From an alpha proteobacterium L41A (lineage in GTDB: Bacteria > Pseudomonadota > Alphaproteobacteria > Caulobacterales > Caulobacteraceae): DNA of 64,000 nucleotides. Positions 35,002 through 44,646 of this stretch are shown piece after piece. Position numbers and translations under genes: made by a program. Below the pieces are notes generated by a model, which was not told where the DNA came from, searched no databases, and was given only the letters and a program-made list of their open reading frames with translations. The number at the start of each line of letters is the position of its first letter. Positions within the stretch are counted from its first letter, which is position 1. Where the stretch lies: positions 1-64,000 of the forward strand of contig AMYY01000006.1 of NCBI GenBank assembly GCA_000335735.1, read 5' to 3'.

Positions 35002-35708
35002 CCTCGTGTGAACCTGTCAGGCGGCAGGGCGGCGTGGGTGAAGCGGGCCTGACGCACCGCGCCCTTGAAGTAGTTCACGCGGTTGATGCGGCAACCGACC
35101 GAAGCGCGGCCTGGCCCTTGCGGCTTGAACGGCACCGGGTGTTCGCCCTGCAGGACCCCGTCGACATAGGCCCGGTACAGCGCGCCGTCGAAGGTTTGCG
35201 CGACGTGGAACCACTGTCCGCACGGATGGAGCCGCTCGGGGAAGATCAGGGTGTGGTTGTAGCCAGGCCCGCGCGTGAAAGCGTCCAGGTACCAGCGGTC
35301 CTGAACCACGCGGATCTCGAACAGGAAGCGCTTCTGCGACGGCGGCTGACCGGCCGGCGCCTCTTCGGCGAGATGAAACCAGCGTTGCTCGAAGGCGCCG
35401 CCGTCGGGTCGAAACAGGGCCTGGAAGGTGAAGGTTTCGGCCCCGGCCAGCGGATGCTGATCGATGAACAGGGCGTCGTCCACGCCGTCGAACTGAACCG
35501 CTCGGCCGAACGGACTGTCGATCAGGCTCGGCGCGCCCTCGACGCGGGTTTGGATCCCCCCGATGTCGGTCAGGCGATCGAAGGTCCATACCGTCTGGCG
35601 CGGCGACGCAGCCGTCATGGTCGCGCACCCCGGCAGGATCGCAGCCGCGGCGCTTGACGCGCCCAGGGCCATCAGGCGACGGCGGTCCAGCGGCAGGACG
35701 TCAGGCAT
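34998..35708 (-). CDS. LamG-like domain lipoprotein, probable Tat substrate
   Basis: A 236-residue protein. The N-terminus has DRRRLMALG (twin-arginine-like) before a hydrophobic stretch and a lipobox-like LPGC, so a Tat-exported lipoprotein is likely. The rest is a concanavalin/LamG-type jelly roll: VQFDGVDDALFI, WFHVAQTFDGALYRAYVDGVLQGE and a final VRQARFTHAAL. These domains bind carbohydrate or simply add structure. No partner is evident. Confidence 0.75.
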   Translation of the reverse strand: MPDVLPLDRRRLMALGASSAAAAILPGCATMTAASPRQTVWTFDRLTDIGGIQTRVEGAPSLIDSPFGRAVQFDGVDDALFIDQHPLAGAETFTFQALFRPDGGAFEQRWFHLAEEAPAGQPPSQKRFLFEIRVVQDRWYLDAFTRGPGYNHTLIFPERLHPCGQWFHVAQTFDGALYRAYVDGVLQGEHPVPFKPQGPGRASVGCRINRVNYFKGAVRQARFTHAALPPDRFTRG

Positions 35709-35817
35709 GGTTCATCTCCCGGCGGTTATGTCGCGCGACACTATGGGATCGGCGGCGCGAGGCAACGGCCTGCGTCCCGGTTCGTTGTCTCGATCCCTAC
35801 ACACTGGAGTATCGACG

Positions 35818-36216
35818 ATGAAACTTTCCAATGGCGCGCTGGTGGCGGTGGTCGATGGCGAGAAGCTGGCCCTGTTCAAGAATACGAACGCTTCGGACAT
35901 CAAGCTGACGCCGCTGGAAACCCCGGCCATTGCGGATCGGGTGTCGGGTTCGGCCGGCCGCCGATCCAATGAGGCGAACCCCGACAATGACACCCAGGCC
36001 GAGGACGGTTTCGCCATGGGCGTCGCCGAGGTGCTGAACAAATGGTCGGTCACCAACAAGATCGACGAACTGCTGGTGATCGCAGCGCCCAAGACGCTGG
36101 GCGAACTGCGCAAGCATTGGCACAAGGACCTCCAAGCCAAGCTGGTCGGCGAGATCGCCAAGGACCTGACCGGCCATTCCAGCGATCAGATCGCCGCCGC
36201 CATCGACAAGGCATAA
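35818..36216 (+). CDS. Host-attachment family (baeRF-like) protein
   Basis: A 132-residue protein matching the 'protein required for attachment to host cells' family, a short eRF1-domain-2-like fold: LVAVVDGEKLALFKNT at the start, DELLVIAAPKTLGELRKHW in the middle, and ends with VGEIAKDLTGHSSDQIAAAI. The start is ATG 35818 with TGGAG ten bases upstream. Despite the name, a link to attachment is shown in only a few bacteria; the release-factor fold suggests a role near ribosomes. Confidence 0.85.
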   Translation: MKLSNGALVAVVDGEKLALFKNTNASDIKLTPLETPAIADRVSGSAGRRSNEANPDNDTQAEDGFAMGVAEVLNKWSVTNKIDELLVIAAPKTLGELRKHWHKDLQAKLVGEIAKDLTGHSSDQIAAAIDKA

Positions 36217-36255
36217 CGTCAGTCAGACTGGCGCTGCGCGGCGCCCGTCCCTTGA

Positions 36256-38463
36256 TCAGGCGGCGCGTCTCGACTGCGCCGTCTGACCCAGATCAAAGCG
36301 ACTGATCAGACCCTCCAGTTCGCCGGCCTCGTTCGTCAGGGCGTGGCTGGCGGCTGTGGATTCCTCGACCATGGCGGCGTTCTGTTGGGTGAACTGATCC
36401 ATCTGATTGATCGCCACATTGATCTCGCCGATGCCGACCGACTGTTCGCGTGTCGCGGCGGCGATGGTGCGAACCAGGGCGTTGGCCTCCGCCACCTGGA
36501 CAGCGATGGCGCTGAGGCTGTCGCGCGTCAGCGACACTTGATCGGATCCGCGCTGCACATTGCTTTGCGACAGGGCGATCAGCGTCTTGATCTCTTTTGC
36601 GGCGCTGGCTGACCGTTCGGCCAGGCCCCGCACCTCGGAGGCGACGACGGCGAAGCCGCGTCCGGCTTCCCCGGCCCGAGCGGCCTCGACGCCGGCGTTC
36701 AGGGCCAGAAGGCTGGTCTGGAAGGCGATCTCGTCGATCACGCCGACGATCTGATTGATCTGGGTCGAGGACTGCTCGATCTCCGACATGGCGCCGATTG
36801 CGTCGTGGACGACAGCTTCGCCCTTGTCGGCCGCTGCCTTAGCCGCCTGGGTGATGTCGCGGGCGCGCTCGGCGTTTTCGGCGCTGCTGCGCACCGTCTG
36901 CGTCAGCTCGTCCAGTGCGGCGGCGGTCTGCTCCAGACCGGCGGCCTGCTGTTCGGTCCGGCGCGACAGGCTGTCGGCGGCGGCGGCGATGTCCTGGCAT
37001 CCGCCGCGCATCGATTGGGCCGTGGTCCAGATGCCGGTCATCGTCGTGTGCAGCTGGTGCAAAGCGCCGTTGTAATCTTCCGGGATGCGACGCGTGTCGG
37101 CGGTGAAGCCCGCCTCCGGCATCCGCCAGGCCAGTTCGCCTGCGGCGAGACGCGACAGACCCTCGCCCAAAGTCTCGACGGCGCGGGTTTGCGAGGCGGC
37201 GAAAAGCTCGGTCTCCTCGGCGTGCCGGCGACGATCGGTTTCGGCGGCCGCACGCTCGCGTTGCTGCTGATCGCGACGGGTCAGACCGTCGGCAAGCTCG
37301 AGCCGGAAACCTTCAAGCGCCCGCGCGATCTGGCCCAGTTCGTCGGCCTTGTCCGCACCGGCGACGGGGATGTCATAACGTCCTTCGCTCATGGTCCGCA
37401 CATCGGCCGTCAGACGCGCCAGCGGGCGTCGGATCAGACGGTCGCTGGTGACCAGAAGAGCGACGATGATGGCGGCGATGATCAGGACGCCGCCGACCAG
37501 AAGCATCAAGGCCAGCTGGCGCGCCGGGGCCTCGATCGTCTTGACGGGGATATCCAGCACGACGGCCCATGTCGCCTTTTGACCGGGCAGGATCACAGGC
37601 TGGACCAGACGTCGAACCGGTTCGCCGTTCACGCTGACGCCCTCGACCGCCTGGGCCTGACGTTTGGCGATCACGTTGCGCACGATGTCCGCGCCAGCAT
37701 CCGCATAGGCTTGACCTCGTACGGCGGCGTCCGGATGGGCGACCCAGACGCCCTTGTTCGACACCAGGGTGACGCGGCCGGCGCCCAGCGGCTTCATCGC
37801 CGCCAAGCGCTGCGACAGGTTGGCCAAGGTGATGTCCAGGCCCGCGACGCCGATGATGCGGCCGTTGACGCGCACCGGATAGGCGACCGAAGTCATCGCC
37901 ACCTTGCCGCCGCCTATGCTTTCTTCATAGGGCTCGACCACGACCGGCGCGCCGCTGGCCATCGGCTCGGTGTAATAGGCCTGTTCGAAGTCCGATCCGT
38001 CGGCCTCGGGCTCCATCGCGATCTGCCCGTCACGACGCACCCAATAGATCGAGAGACGACCGTTGACGTTGGAGCTGGTCGCCGCATCCCCGCGGTGGGC
38101 GGCGTCGGCCCCCACGGCGTTCGGGGCGGCCATGAACCAGGCGCCCATGACCTGATCGGTGGCCTCCGCGTTCGGCTTGACCAGGGCCAGATAGGCGGCG
38201 CGATCCGTCAGTCCTGTCTGCCGCGCCGCGCCCAAGGTCGCGGCCAAGGTCTTGGCGCCCGTGCCGGCCGAGACGATCTCGTTGCGGATCTCTTGCGAGG
38301 CCTCCTGAGCGGCGCTTTGTGCGTATCGGCCGGCCATGTCGCGCACGATGGCGCCGGAATAGGCCGTCACGCCGACGGCTGCGACGATCATCAAGGCGCC
38401 GATGGCGAACCCCGCTACGACGGCGAGCTTCAGGGCGATGGAAAGGCGGTTAAACGCAGACAT
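36256..38463 (-). CDS. Methyl-accepting chemotaxis protein with periplasmic Cache domain
   Basis: A 735-residue chemoreceptor: membrane helix at 10-35, a dCache-type sensor domain (about 40-325; [16 protein letters not shown]..., [12 protein letters not shown]), a second membrane helix at about 330-355, HAMP, and a cytoplasmic signalling domain with the hairpin tip [35 protein letters not shown]. Typical Cache ligands are amino or organic acids; the ligand here is unknown. The start ATG 38463 has CGGAG upstream. No che genes are in the window. Confidence 0.94.
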   Translation of the reverse strand: MSAFNRLSIALKLAVVAGFAIGALMIVAAVGVTAYSGAIVRDMAGRYAQSAAQEASQEIRNEIVSAGTGAKTLAATLGAARQTGLTDRAAYLALVKPNAEATDQVMGAWFMAAPNAVGADAAHRGDAATSSNVNGRLSIYWVRRDGQIAMEPEADGSDFEQAYYTEPMASGAPVVVEPYEESIGGGKVAMTSVAYPVRVNGRIIGVAGLDITLANLSQRLAAMKPLGAGRVTLVSNKGVWVAHPDAAVRGQAYADAGADIVRNVIAKRQAQAVEGVSVNGEPVRRLVQPVILPGQKATWAVVLDIPVKTIEAPARQLALMLLVGGVLIIAAIIVALLVTSDRLIRRPLARLTADVRTMSEGRYDIPVAGADKADELGQIARALEGFRLELADGLTRRDQQQRERAAAETDRRRHAEETELFAASQTRAVETLGEGLSRLAAGELAWRMPEAGFTADTRRIPEDYNGALHQLHTTMTGIWTTAQSMRGGCQDIAAAADSLSRRTEQQAAGLEQTAAALDELTQTVRSSAENAERARDITQAAKAAADKGEAVVHDAIGAMSEIEQSSTQINQIVGVIDEIAFQTSLLALNAGVEAARAGEAGRGFAVVASEVRGLAERSASAAKEIKTLIALSQSNVQRGSDQVSLTRDSLSAIAVQVAEANALVRTIAAATREQSVGIGEINVAINQMDQFTQQNAAMVEESTAASHALTNEAGELEGLISRFDLGQTAQSRRAA

Positions 38464-38532
38464 GACAGGCTCCGTAGGCCCGCGCTTATGCGCCCCGTTC
38501 CCCAAACACCCGGTTAAGGCGGCGCTACGTAG

Positions 38533-40047
38533 TCATGCGCCGTCCAGAAACAGCTGGCACGCCGGGTTAGCGGTCTCGTCGACGTAGGGGTAGCCCAGAT
38601 CGGCCAGGGCGGCGGTCAGCTGGGCTTGCTCCTGGGGTGGCACGCTGATGCCCGCCAACACCCGGCCGACGTCGTCGCCGTGGTTGCGATAGTGGAACAG
38701 CGTCAGGGCCCAGGCTGGCTGGAGGCTATTGAGGAAGCGCAGGAAGGCGCCGGGCCTTTCGGGGAACTGGAAGCGCAGGATGCGTTCGTGGGGCAGGCCG
38801 ACGGTGCGGCCGCCGACCATGTAGCGGACGTGAAGCTTGGCCGTTTCATTGTCGCTCATGTCCTCGACCGCATAGCCGCCGGAGCGGAGGCGGGCGATCA
38901 GGTCGTCGCGCTCGTGCGGGCCGTTGCGCAGGGCGACGCCGACGAAGATCTGGGCCTTGCCGTCGCCGGACCAGCGATAGTTGAATTCGGTGACCGAACG
39001 GCCGTCCAGACTGTCCAGGAATCGACGATAGTCGTCGCGGTCGTCCTTCATCGCCACAGCCAGTAGGGCCTCGGCGCCCTCGCCGATCTCGGCCCGTTCG
39101 GCGACGTGACGCAGCCGGTCGAAGTTCAGATTGGCGCCCGAGTTGACGGCGATCAAACTGCCGCTACCCGGATGGGCGGCGGCCCAGGCCTTCAAACCCG
39201 CCAGCGCGACGGCTCCGGAGGGTTCGGCGATGGCGCGGCTGTCGTCGAAGATGTCCTTGATCGCGGCGCAGATGGCGTCGGTGTCCACCAGCACGATCTC
39301 GTCCAGCAGATCCTTGCACAGGCGGAAGGTCTCGGACCCGGCTCGACGCACGGCGACCCCGTCGGCGAACAGGCCAACCTCGTTCAGGGTCACGACCTGA
39401 CCCGCGTCGATGGCGGATTTCATCGTCGGCGCATCCACAGGCTCGACGCCGATGATCCGGGTCTCGGGCCGCAGGAATTTGACGATGGCGGCGACGCCAG
39501 CGGCCAAGCCTCCGCCGCCGATGGGCACGAAGACGGCTTCGATCGGATCGGCGTGCTGACGGGCGATCTCCAGCCCCACAGTGCCTTGGCCCGCGATGAC
39601 GTCGGGGTCGTCGAAGGGATGGATGAACGCCGCGCCGGTCCGACCCTCCAGTTCACGGGCATGGGCGTAGGCCTCGTCGAAGCTGTCGCCGTGCAGGACG
39701 ACCTCGCCGCCCAGGGCGCGGACGGCTGCGACCTTGATGCCGGGGGTGGTGGTGGGCATGACGATGGTGGCGGGAATGTTGCGACGTGCGGCCGCCAGGG
39801 CCACCCCTTGTGCGTGATTGCCGGCCGAGGCGCAGATGACGCCCCTGGACAGTTCATCCTGCGACAGGCCGGCGATCTTGTTGTAGGCGCCGCGGATCTT
39901 GAACGAAAAGACCGGCTGCAAGTCCTCGCGCTTCAGCAGAACGGGCCGGTCGAGCCGCACCGACAGGCGGCGCAGCGGGTCGAGAGGCGTCTCCTCCGCC
40001 ACGTCATAGACGCGGGCGGTGAGGATGCGGCGGATGGTGTCCTGCAT
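38533..40047 (-). CDS. ilvA: Threonine ammonia-lyase, biosynthetic
   Basis: A 504-residue PLP enzyme making 2-oxobutanoate from threonine, the first step of isoleucine synthesis. The PLP Lys lies in FSFKIRGAYNK, the phosphate loop is GGGGLAAG, and the Asn loop is SAGNHAQG. The C-terminal third holds two ACT-like modules (FNYRWSGDGKAQIFVGV..., LRFQFPERPGAFLRFL), so isoleucine feedback control is expected. The length fits the long biosynthetic form. The start is ATG 40047; it is divergent from nadA across a 200-bp region with several palindromes. Confidence 0.95.
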   Translation of the reverse strand: MQDTIRRILTARVYDVAEETPLDPLRRLSVRLDRPVLLKREDLQPVFSFKIRGAYNKIAGLSQDELSRGVICASAGNHAQGVALAAARRNIPATIVMPTTTPGIKVAAVRALGGEVVLHGDSFDEAYAHARELEGRTGAAFIHPFDDPDVIAGQGTVGLEIARQHADPIEAVFVPIGGGGLAAGVAAIVKFLRPETRIIGVEPVDAPTMKSAIDAGQVVTLNEVGLFADGVAVRRAGSETFRLCKDLLDEIVLVDTDAICAAIKDIFDDSRAIAEPSGAVALAGLKAWAAAHPGSGSLIAVNSGANLNFDRLRHVAERAEIGEGAEALLAVAMKDDRDDYRRFLDSLDGRSVTEFNYRWSGDGKAQIFVGVALRNGPHERDDLIARLRSGGYAVEDMSDNETAKLHVRYMVGGRTVGLPHERILRFQFPERPGAFLRFLNSLQPAWALTLFHYRNHGDDVGRVLAGISVPPQEQAQLTAALADLGYPYVDETANPACQLFLDGA

Positions 40048-40126
40048 GGAAATGTCGTGAATAGGCGCTTGGCGGCAAAGAAGTGGGCTGCCATCTAGGC
40101 GATATCCGCCCACTTGGGAACGGTTT

Positions 40127-40181
40127 TTGCAAGTCGCGATCGTCGGTGACTTGCAGGAAGAGGTATGCATTTCCTCTTGCA
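40127..40181. promoter_or_regulatory. Cluster of TGCAAG/CTTGCA half-sites between ilvA and nadA
   Basis: TGCAAGTC (40128-40135) and GACTTGCA (40148-40155) form a perfect 8-bp inverted repeat. A third CTTGCA is at 40176-40181, and AAGAGG/CCTCTT (40158-40163, 40173-40178) make a further inverted pair. The regulator is not recognised. The cluster could serve either divergent gene. Confidence 0.45.
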
Positions 40182-40211
40182 CAGCGCCCGCATCGGCCTA
40201 CATTGCGCCTG

Positions 40212-40234
40212 CTTATGCTAAATGTGAGCATAAG
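40212..40234 (+). promoter_or_regulatory. NadQ-like operator of the nadA operon
   Basis: A perfect 8-bp inverted repeat CTTATGCT / AGCATAAG with a 7-nt spacer ends 15 bp before the nadA start. From memory it resembles the TATGCTCA/TGAGCATA sites described for the NAD-biosynthesis repressor NadQ of alphaproteobacteria. No nadQ gene is in this window, so the assignment rests on motif and position. Confidence 0.6.
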
Positions 40235-40249
40235 GGTATGGAGATGATC

Positions 40250-41329
40250 ATGGCTGACGGCGCCTTTGGTCTGACGAAAGAGCTGGAGCGGGAAACCGCC
40301 GGGGTGTGGGCCAAGGTCAAGGACCACGTCACGCCGCTGGAATGGCCCGCGCAGGCGCGCCTGATCAGCGAGATCAACCGGCTGAAGCGCGAACGCGACG
40401 CCGTGATCCTGGCCCACAACTATATGACGCCCGAGATCTTCCACGGGGTCGGGGACTATGTCGGCGACAGCCTGGGGCTGGCCAAGGAAGCCGCGCGGTC
40501 GGACGCCAAGGTGATCGTTCAGGCGGGCGTGCATTTCATGGCCGAGACATCGAAGATCCTGAGCCCGGAAAAGACCGTGCTGATCCCCGACCTGCGCGCC
40601 GGATGCTCGCTGGCCTCGTCGATCACCGGCGCGGATGTGCGGCTGATCAAGCAGCGCTATCCGGGGCTGCCGGTCGTGACCTATGTGAACACCACCGCCG
40701 ATGTGAAGGCCGAGACCGACATCTGCTGCACCAGCGCCAATGCTGTTCAGGTGGTCGAATGGGCGGCCAAGGAATGGGGCGTGGATCGGGTCATCCTGAT
40801 CCCGGACGAGTTCCTGGCGCGAAACGTCGCGGCCCAGACGACGATCGGCATCATCGCCTGGAAAGGCCGTTGCGAGGTGCATGAGCGGTTCACGGTGGAC
40901 GACATCGCCGAGATGCGCGCCGCCTATCCGGGCGCGGAAATCCTGGCCCACCCCGAATGCCCCGAAGACGTGCTGGCGGCGGCGGACTTCGCCGGCTCGA
41001 CGGCGGCGATGACCGACTATGTCGAGACGCGACGGCCCAAACAGGTGGTGATGATCACCGAATGTTCGATGGCCTCGAACGTCGCTGGCGACGTGCCGGG
41101 CGTGCAGTTCATCGGCCCGTGCAACCTGTGCCCGCACATGAAGCGGATCACGCTTCAGAACATCCATGACTGCCTGCTGAACATGCAGTTCGAGGTCATG
41201 GTGCCGGCCGACATGATCGAGCGTGGACGCCTGGCGGTGCAGCGAATGATCGACCTGCCGCCGCCCGCCATTCCCGCGCGCTACGACCTGGTCAAGGCGC
41301 GCCACCATGTCGATGTGGAGCTGATCTGA
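40250..41329 (+). CDS. nadA: Quinolinate synthase A
   Basis: A 359-residue [4Fe-4S] enzyme condensing iminoaspartate with dihydroxyacetone phosphate to quinolinate. The three cluster cysteines are visible in [15 protein letters not shown] and [29 protein letters not shown] is the usual N-terminal motif. Three in-frame ATGs (40238, 40244, 40250) are possible; GGAG six bases before 40250 favours that one. It is first in nadA-M50 protease-nadB-nadC. Confidence 0.96.
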   Translation: MADGAFGLTKELERETAGVWAKVKDHVTPLEWPAQARLISEINRLKRERDAVILAHNYMTPEIFHGVGDYVGDSLGLAKEAARSDAKVIVQAGVHFMAETSKILSPEKTVLIPDLRAGCSLASSITGADVRLIKQRYPGLPVVTYVNTTADVKAETDICCTSANAVQVVEWAAKEWGVDRVILIPDEFLARNVAAQTTIGIIAWKGRCEVHERFTVDDIAEMRAAYPGAEILAHPECPEDVLAAADFAGSTAAMTDYVETRRPKQVVMITECSMASNVAGDVPGVQFIGPCNLCPHMKRITLQNIHDCLLNMQFEVMVPADMIERGRLAVQRMIDLPPPAIPARYDLVKARHHVDVELI

Positions 41330-41387
41330 GCGTGACGCGGCGATCGGTCCCGGCGACGGGACGGTCGCCCGCGCCCATCTGGACGCC

Positions 41388-42260
41388 ATGAGCAACACAG
41401 ACACCACAGATCAGACGCCTGACCGTACTCTGGGTCGCACGCCGGGACCTTGGGACGCCAAGCCCGAAACGACATCGGCCCGTGAAACCGCGCCGGCGCC
41501 CACAGCCGAAGCGCCGGTCGAGAAGGACCAGAGCCTGGTCTGGGCGATGTTGTCCACGGCGCTGATGGGCGGCTTCCTGTGGTGGATCACGGGCAGCGCC
41601 ATCGTGGCGGGCGCGGTGCTGATCGGCCTGTTCGTCCATGAGGCGGGCCACGCCCTGGCGATGAACAAGCTCGGCATGGGGCCCGCCCGCATCTACATCA
41701 TCCCCTTCCTGGGCGGCCTGGCCAAGGCGCGGCGTGAGCCGAAGAGCGAGTGGGACGGCGTGCTGGTGTCGTTGGCCGGACCGGCGTTCGGCTTGCTGGC
41801 GATGATCCCCTTCGTCGGGGTTTGGATGGTTCTGGGGCAGGGAGAGTGGCTGATGGGCGCCTTCTTCATCGCCATGCTCAATCTGGTGAACCTCGTCCCG
41901 GCGCCGCCTCTGGATGGGTCCAAGGCTCTTGGCCCGGTGCTGACGCGTGTTCATCCGCGCTTGGAGCAGATCGTGCTGCTGGTCATCGGCGTGGCGGTAG
42001 TCTGGTGGGGGCTGACGACCGGGCGCCTTATCTTGGCCGCCTTCCTGGCTCTGTCGGTGTTCAGCCATCTGAAGCGTGGCGTCTGGCGCGCGGCCTGGGG
42101 CACGCTGAGCTGGCCCGAGGCGGGCAAGAGTTTGGCGCTCTACCTGCTGACCTTGGCGGTGTGCGCGGCGGCGGCCGTCGGCACCCTGATGCCGATGACC
42201 GGGGGCGATCCGGCCGGCGCGGTGCAATTGGGCCTCAACTATCTGGGCTTTGGACGATGA
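41388..42260 (+). CDS. Site-2 protease family (M50) membrane metalloprotease
   Basis: A 290-residue integral membrane protein. A disordered N-terminal 50 residues precede six or so membrane helices. The zinc motif HEAGH (about residue 85-89) and the second motif NLVNLVPAPPLDGSK (about 168-182) with the metal-ligand Asp are both present, so it should be active. No PDZ domain is seen. Its stop overlaps the nadB start (ATGA), so it is embedded in the NAD operon although no known NAD role exists for such proteases. Confidence 0.9.
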   Translation: MSNTDTTDQTPDRTLGRTPGPWDAKPETTSARETAPAPTAEAPVEKDQSLVWAMLSTALMGGFLWWITGSAIVAGAVLIGLFVHEAGHALAMNKLGMGPARIYIIPFLGGLAKARREPKSEWDGVLVSLAGPAFGLLAMIPFVGVWMVLGQGEWLMGAFFIAMLNLVNLVPAPPLDGSKALGPVLTRVHPRLEQIVLLVIGVAVVWWGLTTGRLILAAFLALSVFSHLKRGVWRAAWGTLSWPEAGKSLALYLLTLAVCAAAAVGTLMPMTGGDPAGAVQLGLNYLGFGR

Positions 42261-43771
42261 ACCGAACGCGGCACGATGGACCTCTGATCGTCGGGGCGGG
42301 CCTGGCGGGGCTGTCGGCTGCGCTAGAGGCGGCGAGGGCCGGCGCGAAGGTTCTCGTCGTGACGCCTGAGCCCTTGCTGAACGCCTGTTCGTCGGCCTGG
42401 GCGCAGGGCGGGATGGCGGCGGCGCTGACAGGGCAGGATTCGGCCGCATTGCACGCCAAGGATACCGAGGCGGCGGGCGCGGGTCTGGTCGAGCCGGTCG
42501 CGGCGCGCGCCCTGACCGACGCCGGACGCGAGACGGTGGAGTGGCTGGCTGCCCTGGGCGCGCCGTTTGACCGCGATGCGAACGGCGGCTTCGTCGTCAG
42601 CCTGGAGGCAGCCCATTCCGTTGCTCGCGTGGCCCGGGTCGGCGGCGACGGGGCGGGGCGGGCCATCCTGTCTGCCGTCGTTGCGGCGGTGCGAGCCGAG
42701 AAGCGGATCGAGGTCTGGGACGACGCACGGCTGAAAGGCATGTTGCAGGACATCGACGGTCGGGTGGTCGGGGCGGTGGTCGTGCGCGGCGACCGCCTGG
42801 TCGAGATCGCGGCGACGGCGGTGGTGCTGGCCACGGGCGGCGCGGGTGGTCTGTTTGCGGCGACCACGACCCCGGCGGCGTTGAAGGGCGAGGGGATGGC
42901 CCTGGCCGCACACGCCGGCGCGGAAATCCTCGATCCGGAGTTCGTGCAATTCCACCCCACCGCCATCGACGTAGGACTGGACCCCGCGCCGCTGGCGACC
43001 GAGGCTTTGCGGGGTGAGGGCGCGCGACTGATCGATGGTCAGGGACGCTTTTTGCTGGGCGACGAGGCCGACGCCGATCTGAAGCCGCGCGACGTGGTGG
43101 CGCGAGCGGTCCATGCGGCGCGCGCCGACGGGCGAGGGGCCTTTCTGGATGCGCGGGCAGCGATCGGGGACGAGTTTCCCCACGCGTTTCCCGCCGTCTT
43201 CGCCGCCTGTATGCGCGCCGGGCTAGACCCGCGTGTCAGCCCGATCCCGGTGATGGCGGCCTGCCACTATCACATGGGCGGGATCACCGCCGATGCGGAC
43301 GGACGCACGACGGTTGCGGGCCTCTATGCGGTCGGAGAATGTGCGGCGACCGGCGTGCACGGCGCCAACCGGCTGGCGTCCAACTCTTTGCTGGAAGCGG
43401 CGGCCTTCGGTCGGCGCGCGGGCCGGTCGGCGGCCCAGGAAGTCGGCGGCGGCCGCGCCTTGGCGGCTGATATCTCGCCTGACCTGCCGGACGCGGCGAT
43501 GGCCGAACTGCGGACCGCCATGACGGCGCATGCGGGTGTGGTGCGCGATGCGGCGGGGCTGTCGGGCCTGATCGCCCTGATCGACCGGCTGGAGAGCCAG
43601 CACGGGCCGGCGGCCGTTCTGTTGGCGGCGCGGCTCATCGCCCAGGCGGCGCTGGACCGGCATGAGAGCCGGGGCGGGCACTACCGCTCGGACTATCCGC
43701 AGACGGATGGGGCGGCGGTGCATACGCGTGTGCGGATGCCATACCCGGCGGCGTTGGAGGCGGCGGAATGA
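42257..43771 (+). CDS. nadB: L-aspartate oxidase
   Basis: A 504-residue FAD enzyme oxidising L-aspartate to iminoaspartate, the substrate of NadA. The FAD motif GAGLAGLSAA is at 13-22, with SSAWAQGGMAAAL, FHPTAID, and GANRLASNSLLEA as family hallmarks. The C-terminal helical region includes RGGHYRSDYP. It overlaps its neighbours on both sides by four bases (ATGA), so the operon is tightly coupled. Confidence 0.96.
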   Translation: MNRTRHDGPLIVGAGLAGLSAALEAARAGAKVLVVTPEPLLNACSSAWAQGGMAAALTGQDSAALHAKDTEAAGAGLVEPVAARALTDAGRETVEWLAALGAPFDRDANGGFVVSLEAAHSVARVARVGGDGAGRAILSAVVAAVRAEKRIEVWDDARLKGMLQDIDGRVVGAVVVRGDRLVEIAATAVVLATGGAGGLFAATTTPAALKGEGMALAAHAGAEILDPEFVQFHPTAIDVGLDPAPLATEALRGEGARLIDGQGRFLLGDEADADLKPRDVVARAVHAARADGRGAFLDARAAIGDEFPHAFPAVFAACMRAGLDPRVSPIPVMAACHYHMGGITADADGRTTVAGLYAVGECAATGVHGANRLASNSLLEAAAFGRRAGRSAAQEVGGGRALAADISPDLPDAAMAELRTAMTAHAGVVRDAAGLSGLIALIDRLESQHGPAAVLLAARLIAQAALDRHESRGGHYRSDYPQTDGAAVHTRVRMPYPAALEAAE

Positions 43772-44625
43772 GACGACTTCCCGAGGTGCTGATCGAGCCT
43801 GTCGTGCGGCTGGCGCTTGCCGAAGATCTGGGGCGGGCGGGCGATGTGACCGCCATGGCCTGCATCCCCGAGGATGCGCGGATGACGGCGGCCTTTTCGG
43901 CGAGGAAGCCTGGCGTGCTGGCGGGCATCGATTGCGTGCGGCTGGCCGTACTGACCATGGACCCCAAGGCCTCGGTCGATCTGCGGCTGAGGGACGGCGA
44001 CGCCTTTGACGCTGGCGCCGTGCTGGCGGTGGTCGAGGCTGACGCGCGCGCCTTCCTATCGGCCGAGCGGACGGCGCTGAATCTGGTCGGGCGGCTCAGC
44101 GGCGTGGCGACTTTGACGCGCACCTATGTCGAAGCCGTCGCCGGGACCAAGGCGCGGATCGCGGATACGCGCAAGACCACGCCGGGGCTGCGCGCGCTTG
44201 AGAAGCATGCCGTGGCCTGCGGCGGCGGGGTGAACCATCGCTTCGGTCTGGATGACGCCATCTTGATCAAGGACAATCACGTCGCCGTCTGCGGCGGCGT
44301 CGCCGAGGCGGTGCGGCGGGCCAAGGCCTTCGCACCGCATCTGATGAAGGTCGAGGTCGAGGTCGATGGGCTGGATCAGCTGGACGCCGTATTGGCCCTG
44401 ATCGACGAGGGCGCGGCCCCCGACGTCATCATGCTGGACAACTTCAGCCTCGACGACCTGCGCACCGCCGTGGCGCGCGTCGCGGGGCGGATCGTGCTTG
44501 AGGCCTCGGGTGGGGTCGATCTGACGACGGTGCGCGGCATCGCCGAGACGGGCGTGGACGTCATCTCGGTCGGCGCCCTGACCCATTCGGCGCCCGTTCT
44601 CGATATCGGGCTGGACGCGCTCTGA
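43768..44625 (+). CDS. nadC: Nicotinate-nucleotide pyrophosphorylase (carboxylating)
   Basis: A 285-residue quinolinate phosphoribosyltransferase that turns quinolinate and PRPP into nicotinate mononucleotide. Motifs seen: ERTALNLVGRLSGVAT, ADTRKTTPGLRALEKHAVACGGG, IKDNH, and EASGGV...GVDVISVGALTHS. It is the last gene of the operon and completes de novo synthesis of the NAD precursor together with nadA and nadB. Confidence 0.96.
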   Translation: MRRLPEVLIEPVVRLALAEDLGRAGDVTAMACIPEDARMTAAFSARKPGVLAGIDCVRLAVLTMDPKASVDLRLRDGDAFDAGAVLAVVEADARAFLSAERTALNLVGRLSGVATLTRTYVEAVAGTKARIADTRKTTPGLRALEKHAVACGGGVNHRFGLDDAILIKDNHVAVCGGVAEAVRRAKAFAPHLMKVEVEVDGLDQLDAVLALIDEGAAPDVIMLDNFSLDDLRTAVARVAGRIVLEASGGVDLTTVRGIAETGVDVISVGALTHSAPVLDIGLDAL

Positions 44626-44646
44626 CCGCTTCCAGACCGCCGCCGA

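Noticed and set aside
36805..38517. Plus-strand open frame of about 570 codons opposite the chemoreceptor
   Set aside because: It is a shadow caused by high GC at third positions; the minus strand has complete chemoreceptor domains.
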